This document shows, piece after piece, positions 1 through 10,230 of a stretch of DNA of 37,834 nt. Source of the DNA: Brachionus plicatilis (lineage: Eukaryota; Rotifera; Eurotatoria; Ploima; Brachionidae); the NCBI GenBank assembly GCA_010279815.1, contig QEOQ01000191.1, forward strand, positions 764,444-802,277. The letters run 5' to 3'. The notes below the pieces were generated by a model, which saw nothing but the letters and a program-made list of their open reading frames with translations, was not told the origin of the DNA and did not search any database. Positions within the stretch are counted from its first letter, which is position 1. Each line of letters opens with the position of its first letter. Made by a program: the position numbers and the translations under genes.

Positions 1-242
1 TTTAAAGCCTCATAGGCAAAATTTCAAAAAATTACATCAAATTCGAGTTAAATTAAAAAAAGAAAGAAAATTGCACTAGTGTTACTAAGTAAAAAAGTCT
101 GCTCTCAAAAGATCATTTAAAATTTTATAAAAATAAAAGTAATCCAATTTTAGTTCCATATTGATTTTATTTGCGAGCACACAAACTGATTGAGCATCAT
201 GTTTCCCTGTTAAGATTTTTCCCTCTGTAATTTTTTCATGAC

Positions 243-679
243 TTGATTGAGGAATTGTTAGTAAAAAACCTAGGGGCCATTTTGAACAACTTAAATGTAT
301 CGGTAATTGTTTACGCTGACGATATCATGCTCATCAGCCCAGTCGATACACATTTAAAATCTTTATTAGATATTTGTGGGAATTTTGGTACTAAATGGAG
401 ACTAAAATTTAATCCTAAAAAGTCAAACACAATTGATTTTGGTCATCTTTTATTTAGAAATGATTTTTTTCTAAATAATCTTAAATTAAACAAAATTGAG
501 GAACTCCAATATTTGGGTTTTAATTTAAATTCAGATCTTGACTTTATTAGAAAATCATTAGTGAAATTTAAAAAAGTTCAACAATCATTTTTCTCATCCT
601 CCTTCTTAATTGGGAAAATCAGTAAAATGACTCCATCACTTAAAGCCATTATTTATTTATTTCAGACTAGGCAAGGGTC
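243..679 (+). pseudogene. LINE ORF2 fragment: reverse transcriptase palm (YADD) and thumb
   Basis: About 145 residues of a LINE reverse transcriptase. The catalytic motif VYADDIMLISP is near residue 23, followed by a KWRLKFNPKKS segment (palm/thumb transition) and a YLGF motif near residue 90, the usual order in LINE RTs. The upstream palm, fingers and endonuclease domain are absent: the frame closes with a TAA just upstream of 243, and the preceding sequence fits another frame, suggesting a frameshift. The protein stops resembling an RT around 670-680, where the foreign block begins. It continues at about 1058. Non-functional. Confidence 0.82.
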
Positions 680-1057
680 CTCAAAGGACCACATTAACTA
701 AGTATGCTGTGAAATAAAGCATACTTAAAAATTTTACAAAATAAAAATAAAAATATTTTAAGATATGATTGTCATATTAAGTTATCTAATATAAAATTGA
801 ATAAAAGAAAAGAAATCGTATTTACAGGGACATAGTTCAATTTCATCTAAAAAAGGTGATGTTAATTGAGTCTTAGAATAATATATGGTCGTAATGGTAA
901 AGGCTATGTTTATATTAACTAGTTAATATATTTAAAATTTTAATAATTCGGCGACTGTGTTTGACATTTTCTGTTTGTCCTTAATGACAAATGCATGAGT
1001 GACTTGAGCGCTGAGTTCATCACACTTCATATCTAACTTCTTTTGCCATTATATATA
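680..1057. mobile_element. Unidentified insertion splitting the LINE ORF
   Basis: The LINE protein reads up to an IIYLFQ segment near 670, then resumes with LSQFTYCLGI near 1069 on the same strand. The intervening block of about 380 bp has no coding similarity I can recognise. It contains a small hairpin around 673-687 (GGTCC..GGACC) and an imperfect repeat of AAGTATGC/GCATACTT around 700-727. Exact ends are uncertain because no clear target duplication is visible. It could be a SINE or a MITE. A tRNA-derived head was looked for and not seen. Confidence 0.4.
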
Positions 1058-1557
1058 AAAATTATTGTTTATCACAATTTACGTATTGTCTGGGAATAGC
1101 AACACTTAATAAAACAACGATTAATACATTAAATATTAACCAAAACAATTAAATAAGACAAATGTTCAACCTTCGTTATACTTGCCACATGTCGGGGCTC
1201 TTAAAAGTTCTTAAGATTTTAAAATTTGATCAACTTTATCTTTTTTCTAAACTATCATCTATTGAGACGATAAGATTTAACTCACTAGCATCTAGTATTT
1301 TTGAGTGCATTAAACAAAACATAACTCTCTGTCCATCAAAGTCAAATAACTCTTTTGAAACACATATTCAAGTATTGATTAAGCATTTTAATGTAGATTT
1401 TCCTTTACTTTTAAGTAATATAAGTAAGTATAAAAAGGAGTTAAAGGAGCATTTTTTCATCAGTGATGACATTTCTGACTCTATCAGAATGTGTCCAGAA
1501 AACATTAGATTTAAAGATTATCGTATATTTTTTAATGAATTAATAAGGCCTAGATGA
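1058..1557 (+). pseudogene. LINE ORF2 C-terminal fragment
   Basis: The C-terminal end of the same ORF2 as 243-679. In frame it starts near 1069 with LSQFTYCLGI, carries one in-frame TAA at 1150-1152 (in the context NN-stop-IRQMF), and continues from 1162 to the natural stop at 1555-1557. The pattern of a hydrophobic TYCL segment, an NQNN..R.M segment and a LKVLKILKFDQLYL helix resembles the region downstream of the RT in CR1-like elements. The isolated ATG at 1162 is not a real start; it only follows the nonsense mutation. Confidence 0.7.
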
Positions 1558-1699
1558 ATTTCATAACTTGAGGTCCACTAAATTATAAACAAACTATTTT
1601 CCTCTTCATTTTCTTACAATTGTAATATTTTTATATATTTTTATATATATGTTTAATTTTTTTATTTTTTTGTTCTCTCTTCTTCTAATTTTTATTTTT

Positions 1700-1800
1700 A
1701 CTTCTCCTGAAGGAGGTTAATTAAATTCAAATAAATAAATAAAATAAAAATTATTATTTATTTGTATATCTGTACCGAGCTATTACACCACTGAACAAAT
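1700..1800. repeat. Head-to-head LINE 3' ends
   Basis: The plus-strand LINE ends with a GAAGGAG hairpin and an AAATAAATAAAT-like tail near 1750. It is followed directly by the reverse complement of the same family's 3' end: a T-rich tail, then TCTGTACCGAGCT at 1767-1779. Two copies thus abut tail to tail. The minus-strand copy is cut immediately after the motif, so it is a very short 5'-truncated insertion. Confidence 0.6.
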
Positions 1801-2899
1801 TTAAATCACCAAAATTTTGAGTCAGAGTCTAACTGATTAGCCATCTCTTATTAAAAAAATTGTTTCAATTAAGTGACTGAACAAAATTGACGGCTATTTT
1901 AAATTTTATGTTGTGAACTTGCTATTTATCTTAGCTAATTTAATTATGCTATTTTAAACTCCGTCACTGCTAGCTCGTTCCTTGCAATAATTACTCATGG
2001 GCTATAAAGACATGTCTTGCTTAATACACAAAGGATATTACGCGAGCAAAAACGGTACTAAATGCAAAACAGAATCTTGAGAATCATCAAATATTTTTTA
2101 CTTTAATCGGTGACAGAGAAAACAAGCTTTTTTTACAAATTCATCAACATCAAGAAAAACCATTAATTAATAGCTCATGAGATCTCAAGGACTATCTGCT
2201 TCTATATTTTAAACCAGATTTGAATAAAATTTCGTGATTGATTATATTTTGATTTTTTAGGCCTTTTTTCACGAAATTTTATTTATACTTAGGTAAGTTT
2301 TTGGTAAAATTTAGAAAAAAAAAATATCAATAGAATATTAATATACAAATTGTTAAAAATCACATGATTTGAAGAGATTTTTTAAGAAAAATAAGGCAAT
2401 AAAGTAAAAAAATAAAACCATAGATTTTTTCAGAATTTTGTCTAGATTTAAAAAAAAAAAAAAAAAGTTGGGTCATAATTGATCCCTCGGAGGAGATACG
2501 ATTAAAACCAGAAAAAACACATTTTTTTCCTTTTTTTAGCCAACAATAACCGCCACACCCTTTTTTTTCTAAATTACATAAGCATGTAGAGAATTTTATG
2601 CTCTTTCAGAATATATATACTTTTCAAGTATATTTAAGTTTTATCTTTGAGATTTTGAGTCTTAAAGAACAACAACTTTTTAAAGGGTTTGCTATTTTTG
2701 GAACCCTGGGTGTAAAAAATTTTTATTAAAAAATTTTTAACAAAAAATTTGAGGTTTTCGAGGGCGTAGATTACGAATTTTGAGTCAAAAATGTGAAATT
2801 CGGATAGCACTAAAGTTTTGAATTTCGTGAACTTTAGTAGGATCCAAAATTAAAATTATAAATTAACCTTACCGCTTTTCTCTTTAATTTCTCTTTTTC
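1801..2899. other. Gene-empty AT-rich stretch
   Basis: No coding segment, RNA gene or clear element was recognised. Homopolymer runs are common (A15 near 2451-2465). A small inverted pair around 2700-2745 is built from AAAAATTTTT-like runs. Confidence 0.5.
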
Positions 2900-4230
2900 T
2901 GAAAAAAATTGAGTTATCATATTAAATTCAGTTTATAAATAATTGAATATGTGGGAAATTAAAAATAAGTAAAAATTCAAAGTGAAATATTTAGAGAACA
3001 AACTCGAAATAAAGTAAAAACTAAAAAATAGTATCTTATCTTATAATTTATTATATTTTATCATTTTAATTTTCTTTTTTATTTTATTTTATTTTAACTT
3101 TATTTTGATTTTTTATTTAATTTTTTTAAAGATATTTCGTTAGGCGCAGAAAAAAAATTAAAGGGATTAATTTGAGAAATTCTTTTAATAAAATAAAATT
3201 TTTTTAAAGGGTAAAAATTTATTAAAAAGATTTCTTTCATAATCTTCTCTAAACATAATAAAGAAAATAAAGACTTTAAAATAAAAAATATTTAAAATTA
3301 AAATTGAAAAGTTCTTAGGTAAAAAAAATTAAATCGAAATTCCACTTCAATGGTTGATGAAATAAAAAAACGTTGTAGTTCAGGGTTAAACTTAATAAAA
3401 ATTATTTTATATCACATCATAGTTTACTAGCGTGACGCTATTAAATAAACTAAAAAGAAGATTTTTTCTTCTCAGTCTTTATTCAAAAATCCAACTTAAA
3501 CTAAAATAAAACAAAAATGCATAAAGGAAGAGAGAACAGGACCTGAGGTACAAGAGGTGTTACAAAAGCTTATTTTACTATTTTAATTCTTTTATTTTGT
3601 TTGATTTGTTTTTTTTTTGAGGGATTTTTTGTGAATAATAAAGGTTAATATCAAATGGGAAGATACATCTCTGTAAATTTATTGCACAAAAATTTAAAGC
3701 TTATTTGGTAATAAAAAATAAAGATAAACTATTATGTTCGATTAGAGATAAACATAATTTTATTTCCGTTTAGAATTGCTACCTTTTCTTTCTCTTTTGA
3801 AATTTTCATCATTCCGATCTTATATTATATTTTTTTTAAATATTTTTTAATATTTTGAGTCCTTGAGTATATAAACTCTGAGGCTGAAGATTTTTTTTGA
3901 TTTAAGAAAACTTAATTATTTTTTAATTAAAATGTCAAGTAAAATGTTTGGTATGCTATACTTTTCAGGACTGCGAAGTTTTTTCAATTAGATCGTTTGA
4001 ATTCAGTAATAAATGTACTTTAAATGCAAAAACAACAAAATTGTGTGGGAAGCATCTAATAGTTAAAAGGCTATTTTGATTATTTGTCTTGCCATTCCCC
4101 ATATTTTTACATGATGTAAAAAATAGAAGTAAGCTATTCACTTGGAATACATTATATTGATGATTATTACAAATGAAATTAAAAAAAACATTGGATACTA
4201 AATAAAAATTTTATTAATTCCTAACTATAA
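2900..4230 (+). repeat. Dispersed repeat of about 1.3 kb, copy A
   Basis: Blocks of this stretch match the reverse complement of 20530-21730, in the same order. Approximate pairs are 2930-3050 with 21720-21600, 3745-3830 with 21365-21290, 3840-3930 with 21310-21190, 4046-4070 with 21170-21125, and 4080-4225 with 20680-20530. By eye similarity is around 75-85 percent in the matching blocks. No ORF is seen. It is an old interspersed repeat family, possibly a non-autonomous DNA element or an old segmental duplication. The ends are set only by where similarity fades. Confidence 0.65.
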
Positions 4231-4650
4231 AATAAAACCTTTATTATTTTCCACATTTTTTGCAATAAAAAGGGTTCTCTAATTTGGTTTTTAAAAGCAT
4301 GTTGTATTTGTAGCTCATGATATTATTTTTATTTTTGTTATTTTTTCTTTTTCTATCTTTTCCTTCTTTAAATATTCTATTTTTTAGGCTAGAAGTGACC
4401 AATAACTAAACTTAATATTTTCTAAGAACACTTCTTTAATTTATAATTTATAACAATTATTCTAAATTATCATAGTTATTCTTAATTATCTTATTATCTA
4501 AGTCAATTTTTGTTAGAAAATAAAAATTAAAGCTTTTGAAAATTAACAAATTGGGGTTGTGAAGTTCATTTCAATTCGATCATTTCGATTCAGAAAAACT
4601 TAAATAACTTTTTAACTAAAATAGAAAATTTAAGTTTTGTAAAATGCTTA

Positions 4651-5355
4651 CAGTGCTGCTATGATACGATGAATTCACAATATTTTACGTAAAATTACGT
4701 TAATTCACCAAATTTGACGATTACGTGAAATAACAAATTCTAGAAAACGTCATTTGACGTAAAATTTCGAAAATTAACGTTTTTTTACGTAATTTTTAGT
4801 CAAATTTGATCAAACTCAAAATTGCCAAAATTTTTGGAATTAATTCTCTAAATTAATTTTTTCCAATATGTAGCCGAACTTAAACCATTTGTTCCAGTTG
4901 GTGTAACTTACGAAAAAGCTTGGCAACGAGCTGAGAACAGCATGAAGGGAAATAAAACTTAAAGGTTAATGGGACTTTTGTTTTTTTATTAGTCAAAATT
5001 ACTAAGTTGTAAATAAAATTTCCATTTTTGACTTTATTTAACTTTTTTTAACCGAAAATAAAAATATTTTACGTAAATTTTGGTCAAAAAAAAATTCGAT
5101 TTTAAAAACTTTCAATGAAAAAAAATAAAAAAAAAATTTTTTTTTACGGAATTTTCGATTTTTTCCAAAAATTTTGGGAATTTTATGTTTGACCAAATTT
5201 GACAAAAAATTACGTAAAAAAACGTTAATTTTCGAAATTTTACGTCAAATGACGTTTTCTAGAATTTGTTATTTCACGTAATTTATCGTCAAATTTGGTG
5301 AATTAACGTAATTTTACGTAAAATATTGTGAATTCATCGTATTATAGGAGCACTG
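4651..5355. mobile_element. Tc1/mariner-type MITE with long inverted arms and TA target duplication
   Basis: Both ends read CAGTGCT going inward (left end at 4651; right end AGCACTG ending at 5355), and each is flanked by TA (4649-4650 and 5356-5357), the standard target duplication of Tc1/mariner elements. The terminal arms are about 170 bp (4651-4820 and 5185-5355), nearly perfect complements, and rich in ACGT-containing motifs such as TTTACGTAAAATTACGT. The centre is not repeated and holds a short exon-like coding segment with a poly(A) signal (4874-4962 and 5012-5017). No transposase is present, so it is non-autonomous. The high arm identity suggests a fairly recent insertion. Confidence 0.85.
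4874..4962 (+). pseudogene. Exon-like coding segment carried inside a MITE
   Basis: Between the inverted arms lies a pyrimidine tract and an AG (4872-4873), followed by 28 codons reading ELKPFVPVGVTYEKAW and ending NKT-stop at 4960-4962, then an AATAAA at 5012-5017. The base composition is richer in G and C than the surroundings and the residues are protein-like (Pro, Trp, Arg, Glu), unlike random AT-rich frames nearby. I read it as the last exon of some gene, either captured from the host or left from an autonomous parent. I do not recognise the protein family. Confidence 0.45.
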
Positions 5356-5546
5356 TAATATTTAAGCAATTTTGCTTAATCCGAAAATGTATGCGTGCAA
5401 AAACTCTGAAAAGTGATTGTATAGTCGACTAAAATAATTTTTAATGGTGTGAAAAATATACATGTATATCACTGAAGAGGAGTTTGCAGACTTATTTTAC
5501 AAATTTGCTTAAAATTAAGCATTTTACAGAACTAAATTTTCTATTT

Positions 5547-5738
5547 ATTTATTTTATTTGTTTTCTGTACCGAGCTAAAGCTCCTTCAGAATAAGTTAAA
5601 AAGTAAAATAAAAAAAATAAAATAATAATGAAATAAAATAAATTAAAATTAAAGTTAATAAAATGAGATAAAAAAAGAATCAAAATAAAGTAAATAAGCT
5701 AAAAAAATGAAAGTTGAAAATTTAGTTAAATTTAGTTA
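5547..5738 (-). mobile_element. 5'-truncated LINE 3' end with 8-bp target duplication
   Basis: Read on the minus strand this is an A/T-rich 3'UTR, then CTGAAGGAGCTTTAGCTCGGTACAG, then an A-rich AAATAAATAAAT tail, the same end as the LINE at 190-1752. It interrupts the right arm of the foldback element, and TTCTATTT flanks it on both sides (5539-5546 and 5739-5746). The uninterrupted left arm carries that sequence once, which confirms the target duplication. Length is 192 bp. Confidence 0.8.
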
Positions 5739-5806
5739 TTCTATTTTAGTTAAAAAGTTATTTAAGTTTTTCTGAATCGAAATGATCGAATTGTAATGAA
5801 CTTTTA

Positions 5807-6552
5807 TTTTAAGTTACGGCTTTATAATTTACTGAAAAAAATTAATTTTGTAGATTATATAAATGAGTGCTGGGAAAATTATATTTTTTTTAAACTAAAA
5901 TCGTTAATGAAACAAATAAATTTATTAATTGTGTTGATCAAATGAAATTTTTGATTTATTGAATTTAATTAACCTCGATTTGAAGAAGTAAAATTCAATA
6001 ATTAAAAATCATATATATTGAAAATTAACTAGAGGTATATAATATTTGAATTTTCATTAATTTTAAATTTTTTTACAAAATTACTTGGCTTAGCTGATTA
6101 GTAATTTAAAAAATAATTTTTCATTAACAAAAAATTAATAAATACAGAATGAGTGAGTCAATTTTAGTCAATTTTCCTGATTGAATTTCGATTTGAGACC
6201 TTTCTTAAGAACATCAATTCTATAGATTTTTTCATTAACATATTTAAAACAAAAATATATGAGATGATATTTCATTTTATAAAAAATAGAATAATTTGTT
6301 CGAAAAATAAAAAGCAAGAGCATACGGAAAAAAATTTAAGAATATGTGTCAAAATATTGAAATGATATTTTAATTTATGATAATTTTTTGTTTATTTTTA
6401 AATATTATACAAAGATTAATTTAATGAAGCAAAATTTGTTAAATATGACTTTAGCTTAATTTTTTCAACAATTTATCCATATTGTTACTTTTACTGACCT
6501 ATAACCTAATAGCCTTTTGTAGTTTGTAATACTAATTATCCTTATTCATAGA
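5807..6552. other. Gene-empty AT-rich stretch
   Basis: No recognisable coding segment, RNA gene or transposon end was seen. Confidence 0.45.
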
Positions 6553-6619
6553 GGGCCGATCACAAAGTTGAAACCTTTAGCTTATGTATGAATATTAAGC
6601 TAAAACTTTGGGATGACCA
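6553..6619. repeat. Short palindrome, MITE-like hairpin
   Basis: CACAAAGTTGAAACCTTTAGCTTA is matched in reverse complement by TAAGCTAAAACTTTGGG within about 60 bp. It would fold into a hairpin with a very short loop. It is too short to classify. Confidence 0.4.
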
Positions 6620-6888
6620 AATGTAACGATTGGATTTGTGACTATTACTAACCTTTAAAGTTAAATACAATCAATTTCAATATTAATATTTATTGCTCAA
6701 ATTGTTAACAGGGCTTAAATTTATTTTTAATTTTTCTTGGATTTAAAATGTCGAAAGTTTATGAGATTTTATTTTATCTAAACTTTTTTTCAATTCTTTT
6801 TTGGTTTTGTAAAGTTTAGAACAAAAGAACATAACAAATTGAAAAAAAATTAATTAACTTTTTTTCAAAAAGTTTAAAATCGATTCTT

Positions 6889-7086
6889 TGAATGCAGAAT
6901 GGTGCAACATTCAAAGTTGCATCAACTGTAAAAATCTGTTAATGATTTGCAAAATCTCTGCAAATTGCCCTACTCTCGATTATATCGATTATCTCGATTA
7001 AATTTATTTTCTGCGAAATTCTGCAAATTTAGCAGACCTTGATATTTGATGCAATTTTGAATGTTGCACTAAGTTGCATTTACAGA
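6889..7086. mobile_element. Palindromic MITE of about 200 bp
   Basis: The left arm (about 6889-6970, with GGTGCAACATTCAAAGTTGC) is complementary to the right arm (about 7008-7086, with GCAATTTTGAATGTTGCAC). The loop holds a GATTATATCGATTATCTCGAT repeat. No coding content. Target duplication is not clear, so the superfamily is unknown. Confidence 0.6.
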
Positions 7087-7439
7087 AGTTTAAACATTTA
7101 TAAAAAATATTATTTAATTTTTTTTACACTTTTTTCTGTTCGTTTTATCATTTTGTACTGATTTTCATAAAACCTTCTTTTCTTTTGAATCGGTAGAATT
7201 GGTCTCTTGGAAAATATAAATGATTTTCTGCCAGATATTTTTCAAATTCAACCAACAAATTAAAACTTTTACAAATTGAATTGTATATTCTTAGTCTAAA
7301 AGTTAAATAAAGTTAAATTAAAAAATTTCATGACATAATGAAATTATGATAAAAATTTGAAAAAATTGTTATTTTCACACTCTATTTTCTGACCAAATTA
7401 TTATATATATGTTCATTTATTATAAACATGTACTAGTCA

Positions 7440-7820
7440 ACTAAGGTAAAAATTAAATTCAAAAAATTAACGGCTTTATGAATTTTGATACAAAAAATAA
7501 ATAAAAATTAAAAAAATGTCAAAGCTTAATTTTGAAGGACCAAAACATGTTCTGTAAATTGTAGCAACTGATACACCTTTGTTTCACCAATAAAATGGTT
7601 CTGCATTACCTCTCAATAAATCTTCAAACTCAGAAAATCGTGAAAAGGATTAAGATCCAACTCATATTTAAGTGGTGGTAAAAAGGATGTATCAGCTGCT
7701 ACATTTTACAGAAAATTTTTCGGCCTTTAAGAACTTAAGCTTTGGAATTTTTTATAATTTGTTTTTTTGTTTTTGAATCAAAATTTACAATGCCAAAATT
7801 AACAAGATCTTAATCTGACT
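7440..7820. mobile_element. Palindromic MITE of about 380 bp
   Basis: Long imperfect inverted repeat. The left arm contains TTCTGTAAATTGTAGCAACTG near 7550 and the right arm its complement (CAGCTGCTACATTTTACAGAA) near 7690. The pairing continues outward through CAAAGCTTAA / TTAAGCTTTG. Arms are about 140-150 bp and diverged, so the insertion is old. No ORF. Ends are approximate. Confidence 0.6.
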
Positions 7821-10100
7821 CTTAAAAACAAATAAATACCATAAAAATTATTAAAATTAGTTTTTTAAAAAATTAATAAAAACTATAATTTATTACTATT
7901 AAAATAAATTGCGCTGGATTTTTTAAAAAATCTCGTTATTAAGTCAAAATTTTTCAAAAAAGAAATTTTGAGGGGTATCAATTTAATGAACATTTAATAA
8001 AATACTTATTTATATAAAATACAAAATCGTTAATTACCTGAATGATTTAGCGCAGTAATAAAACGTGGCCAATTAAATATTTAAATTGTTTTATATAGGA
8101 AAAATTTACGAAATTCTAAATATTATTATTTTTATGCACCAAGCCTGAAACCAGATTTTATGTCTTGTTTAAATCTAAATGATCAATATTTCAAAACAGA
8201 TCTAAATAATTTGACAGAAAAATTACTTTTTAAAAATATCTTTAAAAATATTTTAAAAAATATGTAACTAAATAACTAGCCTACTTTTAATTTTCGATTA
8301 AGCCTGATCTTTTATTTTGCCACCAGAATAAATGATACTTATTAAAAAATCATATTAGATTTGAAAATTTTCTAGCAAGAATCATAATATAATATATTTG
8401 CCATTATCTTTTAAATCCCAAACCAATTCATGACCAAATGTTTTTGAATTTTTTCCCAACAATATTTATGGTATCTACTTAAACTAAGCTTAAGTACAAA
8501 GCTTTAAGAAAATTTTTTATTCATCGATTTGTATAATAGTCATTTTTTTTATTTGTTTAGAAATTTAAATAATTTTTTTAGTTATTTAGAGCAAAGATAA
8601 AATTATTTAGAAACAAAATATTTATATTTTTCCAAAATATAATTTGTTATTATGAGAAAAATAAGAAAAAAAATCGAAAAATGGTTGAAAATTTTTATTA
8701 TAAAAAAATTCAAAATTATTTCAAATTTATATTTTCTAAAAATTTCGTATAAATATTTGATATTCGATTGAGAAAATTAAGCCCTATTGTTAGAGATATT
8801 GGTTTTACTACTTTTAAAAAAATTTAACTTTCATCATAATTTGATACAGCTGATCTAAATTTAATTGACTCAGAAGTAGAATATATAATAAATTACAAAT
8901 TGAAATTTTTAAAAGAATAAAGAAACCATAATCAAGCTTTCATAATCATAGCTCTGCATTAGAGACACAATTATTTACGTTATAAATAATAATAGCATAA
9001 AATCTAATCAAATTATTACAAAATTTTTTAGATTATTTTCGTCTGATATTTGAGATATATTTTAGTTAAAAAATAAAGTATTAAGCTCATATTAACGAAT
9101 TATTAGTATCAATAGATCAATAGTTTGGAAAATTTTTATGCAAAACAGATAATTTAAAATCTATTAATCTAAATAATTATACGAAATATGCAATAAGGGA
9201 GATCAAAACTTAATTTTTTGTGTTAATAGTCATGTCATATCATATCGATCTATTTATTTAATTTTTTATTTGAAGCCTATTAATCTCTTAGTATGAATAA
9301 AAAGCATTATGGTAAAAATTTTCATTTAGTTTTGTTTTCAATTGTTAGAGCATTATTCTTTAAGTGAACCCTAAAATTTGCACCCAAATTTGTAGCTTAA
9401 CTTCGCCAATCATTCCAATTGAATTTGATAGCTAATAAACAATAATTTATTTTTTATATTAAATTATTGTCAAGAACAAGCTAGAAAAATTCAGTTTTAC
9501 TATTTTTAAATGCATTTCGAACTTATTGTTTCACTTTGTGTCAATCAAACGAACTTAAAAAAACTTAATTTTTTTTTCATTCAATGAATTATAATTTTTT
9601 AAATAAAATTACAAATAATTTACTCTTCAAGCCTTCTTAAGAAATATTTTCTTTTTAGAAGGAAAAGTTTTTTCGAAAGAATTTTATGCGGCGTTAATAT
9701 GTTTATAGTTTTTAAAACGACTAAAAAGCTTATCAAGCGGAACATGTTAATTTTGAAAAAAACATGCTCAATTAGATGATATTTTTTTTATAAATTATTA
9801 AAATTTAAATTTTGATAGATTATTTCTAGAAGAAAAAGATCATTTTTAATAATATAAAAATCTTTAAGATTAAATTCAGTGGAAAAGTATTAAAAAATGC
9901 TGTCAAAAATAAACAAAATCTTATCATTTACTTGGAACTTGAACTAATATTTATAAAAGAAACATTGAAACTTTTAATACTTAATTTCATCTTTAAAATT
10001 CAAACATTGCTTGAAATAACTCTAATTAAATCAGAAAAATGGCATCCATTGCAAATATATTGTTACAGCATCATATTTTTAATTTTATTTGCTGAACAAA
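7821..10100. other. Gene-empty AT-rich stretch
   Basis: No coding segment, RNA gene or transposon end could be supported on either strand. The one longer open frame (9932-10114) is low-complexity and looks like chance in AT-rich DNA. Confidence 0.45.
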
Positions 10101-10101
10101 T

Positions 10102-10166
10102 TATATTAAAATAATATTAAAATAATATTAAAATAATATTAAAATAACATTAAAAAAATATTAAAA
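10102..10166. repeat. AT minisatellite, 11-bp unit
   Basis: A tandem repeat of the unit ATTAAAATAAT, about four near-perfect copies starting just after 10100, decaying into TTAAAAAAATA-type units to about 10180. Confidence 0.8.
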
Positions 10167-10185
10167 AATATAAAAAATATTAAAA

Positions 10186-10230
10186 ACATTCGAAAAAAAA
10201 AGTGAAATTTTTTATTTTTTTTTCGAATGT
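10186..10230. repeat. Perfect-armed A/T hairpin
   Basis: ACATTCG followed by a run of A is mirrored by a run of T followed by CGAATGT, giving a 16-bp stem with a loop of about 13 nt, directly after the AT minisatellite. It could be a small MITE remnant or a strand-slippage product. Confidence 0.6.

Larger units (their letters stand above)
190..1752 (+). mobile_element. Decayed non-LTR retrotransposon (LINE, CR1/L2-like), 3' part
   Basis: The 3' part of a LINE. It contains a reverse transcriptase fragment with the YADD box, a separate stretch coding the C-terminal end of the same ORF2, a T-rich 3'UTR, and a terminal hairpin (CTCCTGAAGGAG) followed by a short A-rich tandem tail (AAATA type). 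Short-repeat tails instead of plain poly(A) are typical of CR1/L2-like LINEs, so that assignment is an inference from family habits. The same 3' end recurs near 1755, 5560, 21410, 37440 and 37740, all in the opposite orientation. The 5' half is missing, the ORF carries a stop and a frame break, and a block of about 380 bp interrupts it, so this copy is dead. Confidence 0.8.
4562..5806. mobile_element. Foldback (inverted-repeat) element, host of two younger insertions
   Basis: The left arm at 4562-4648 is matched in reverse complement by 5505-5538 plus 5739-5806 (for example AATTCGATCATTTCGATTC on the left and its complement near 5780). The right arm is split by a LINE insertion at 5547-5738. 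The loop contains a Tc1/mariner-type MITE at 4651-5355. Removing both insertions leaves an element of roughly 350 bp with arms of about 85-100 bp. No certain target duplication was found at the outer ends. Confidence 0.7.

Noticed and set aside
9932..10114. 60-codon plus-strand frame
   Set aside because: Composition is Ile/Leu/Lys/Phe-rich as expected from AT-rich DNA, it lacks an ATG start, and it runs into the minisatellite.
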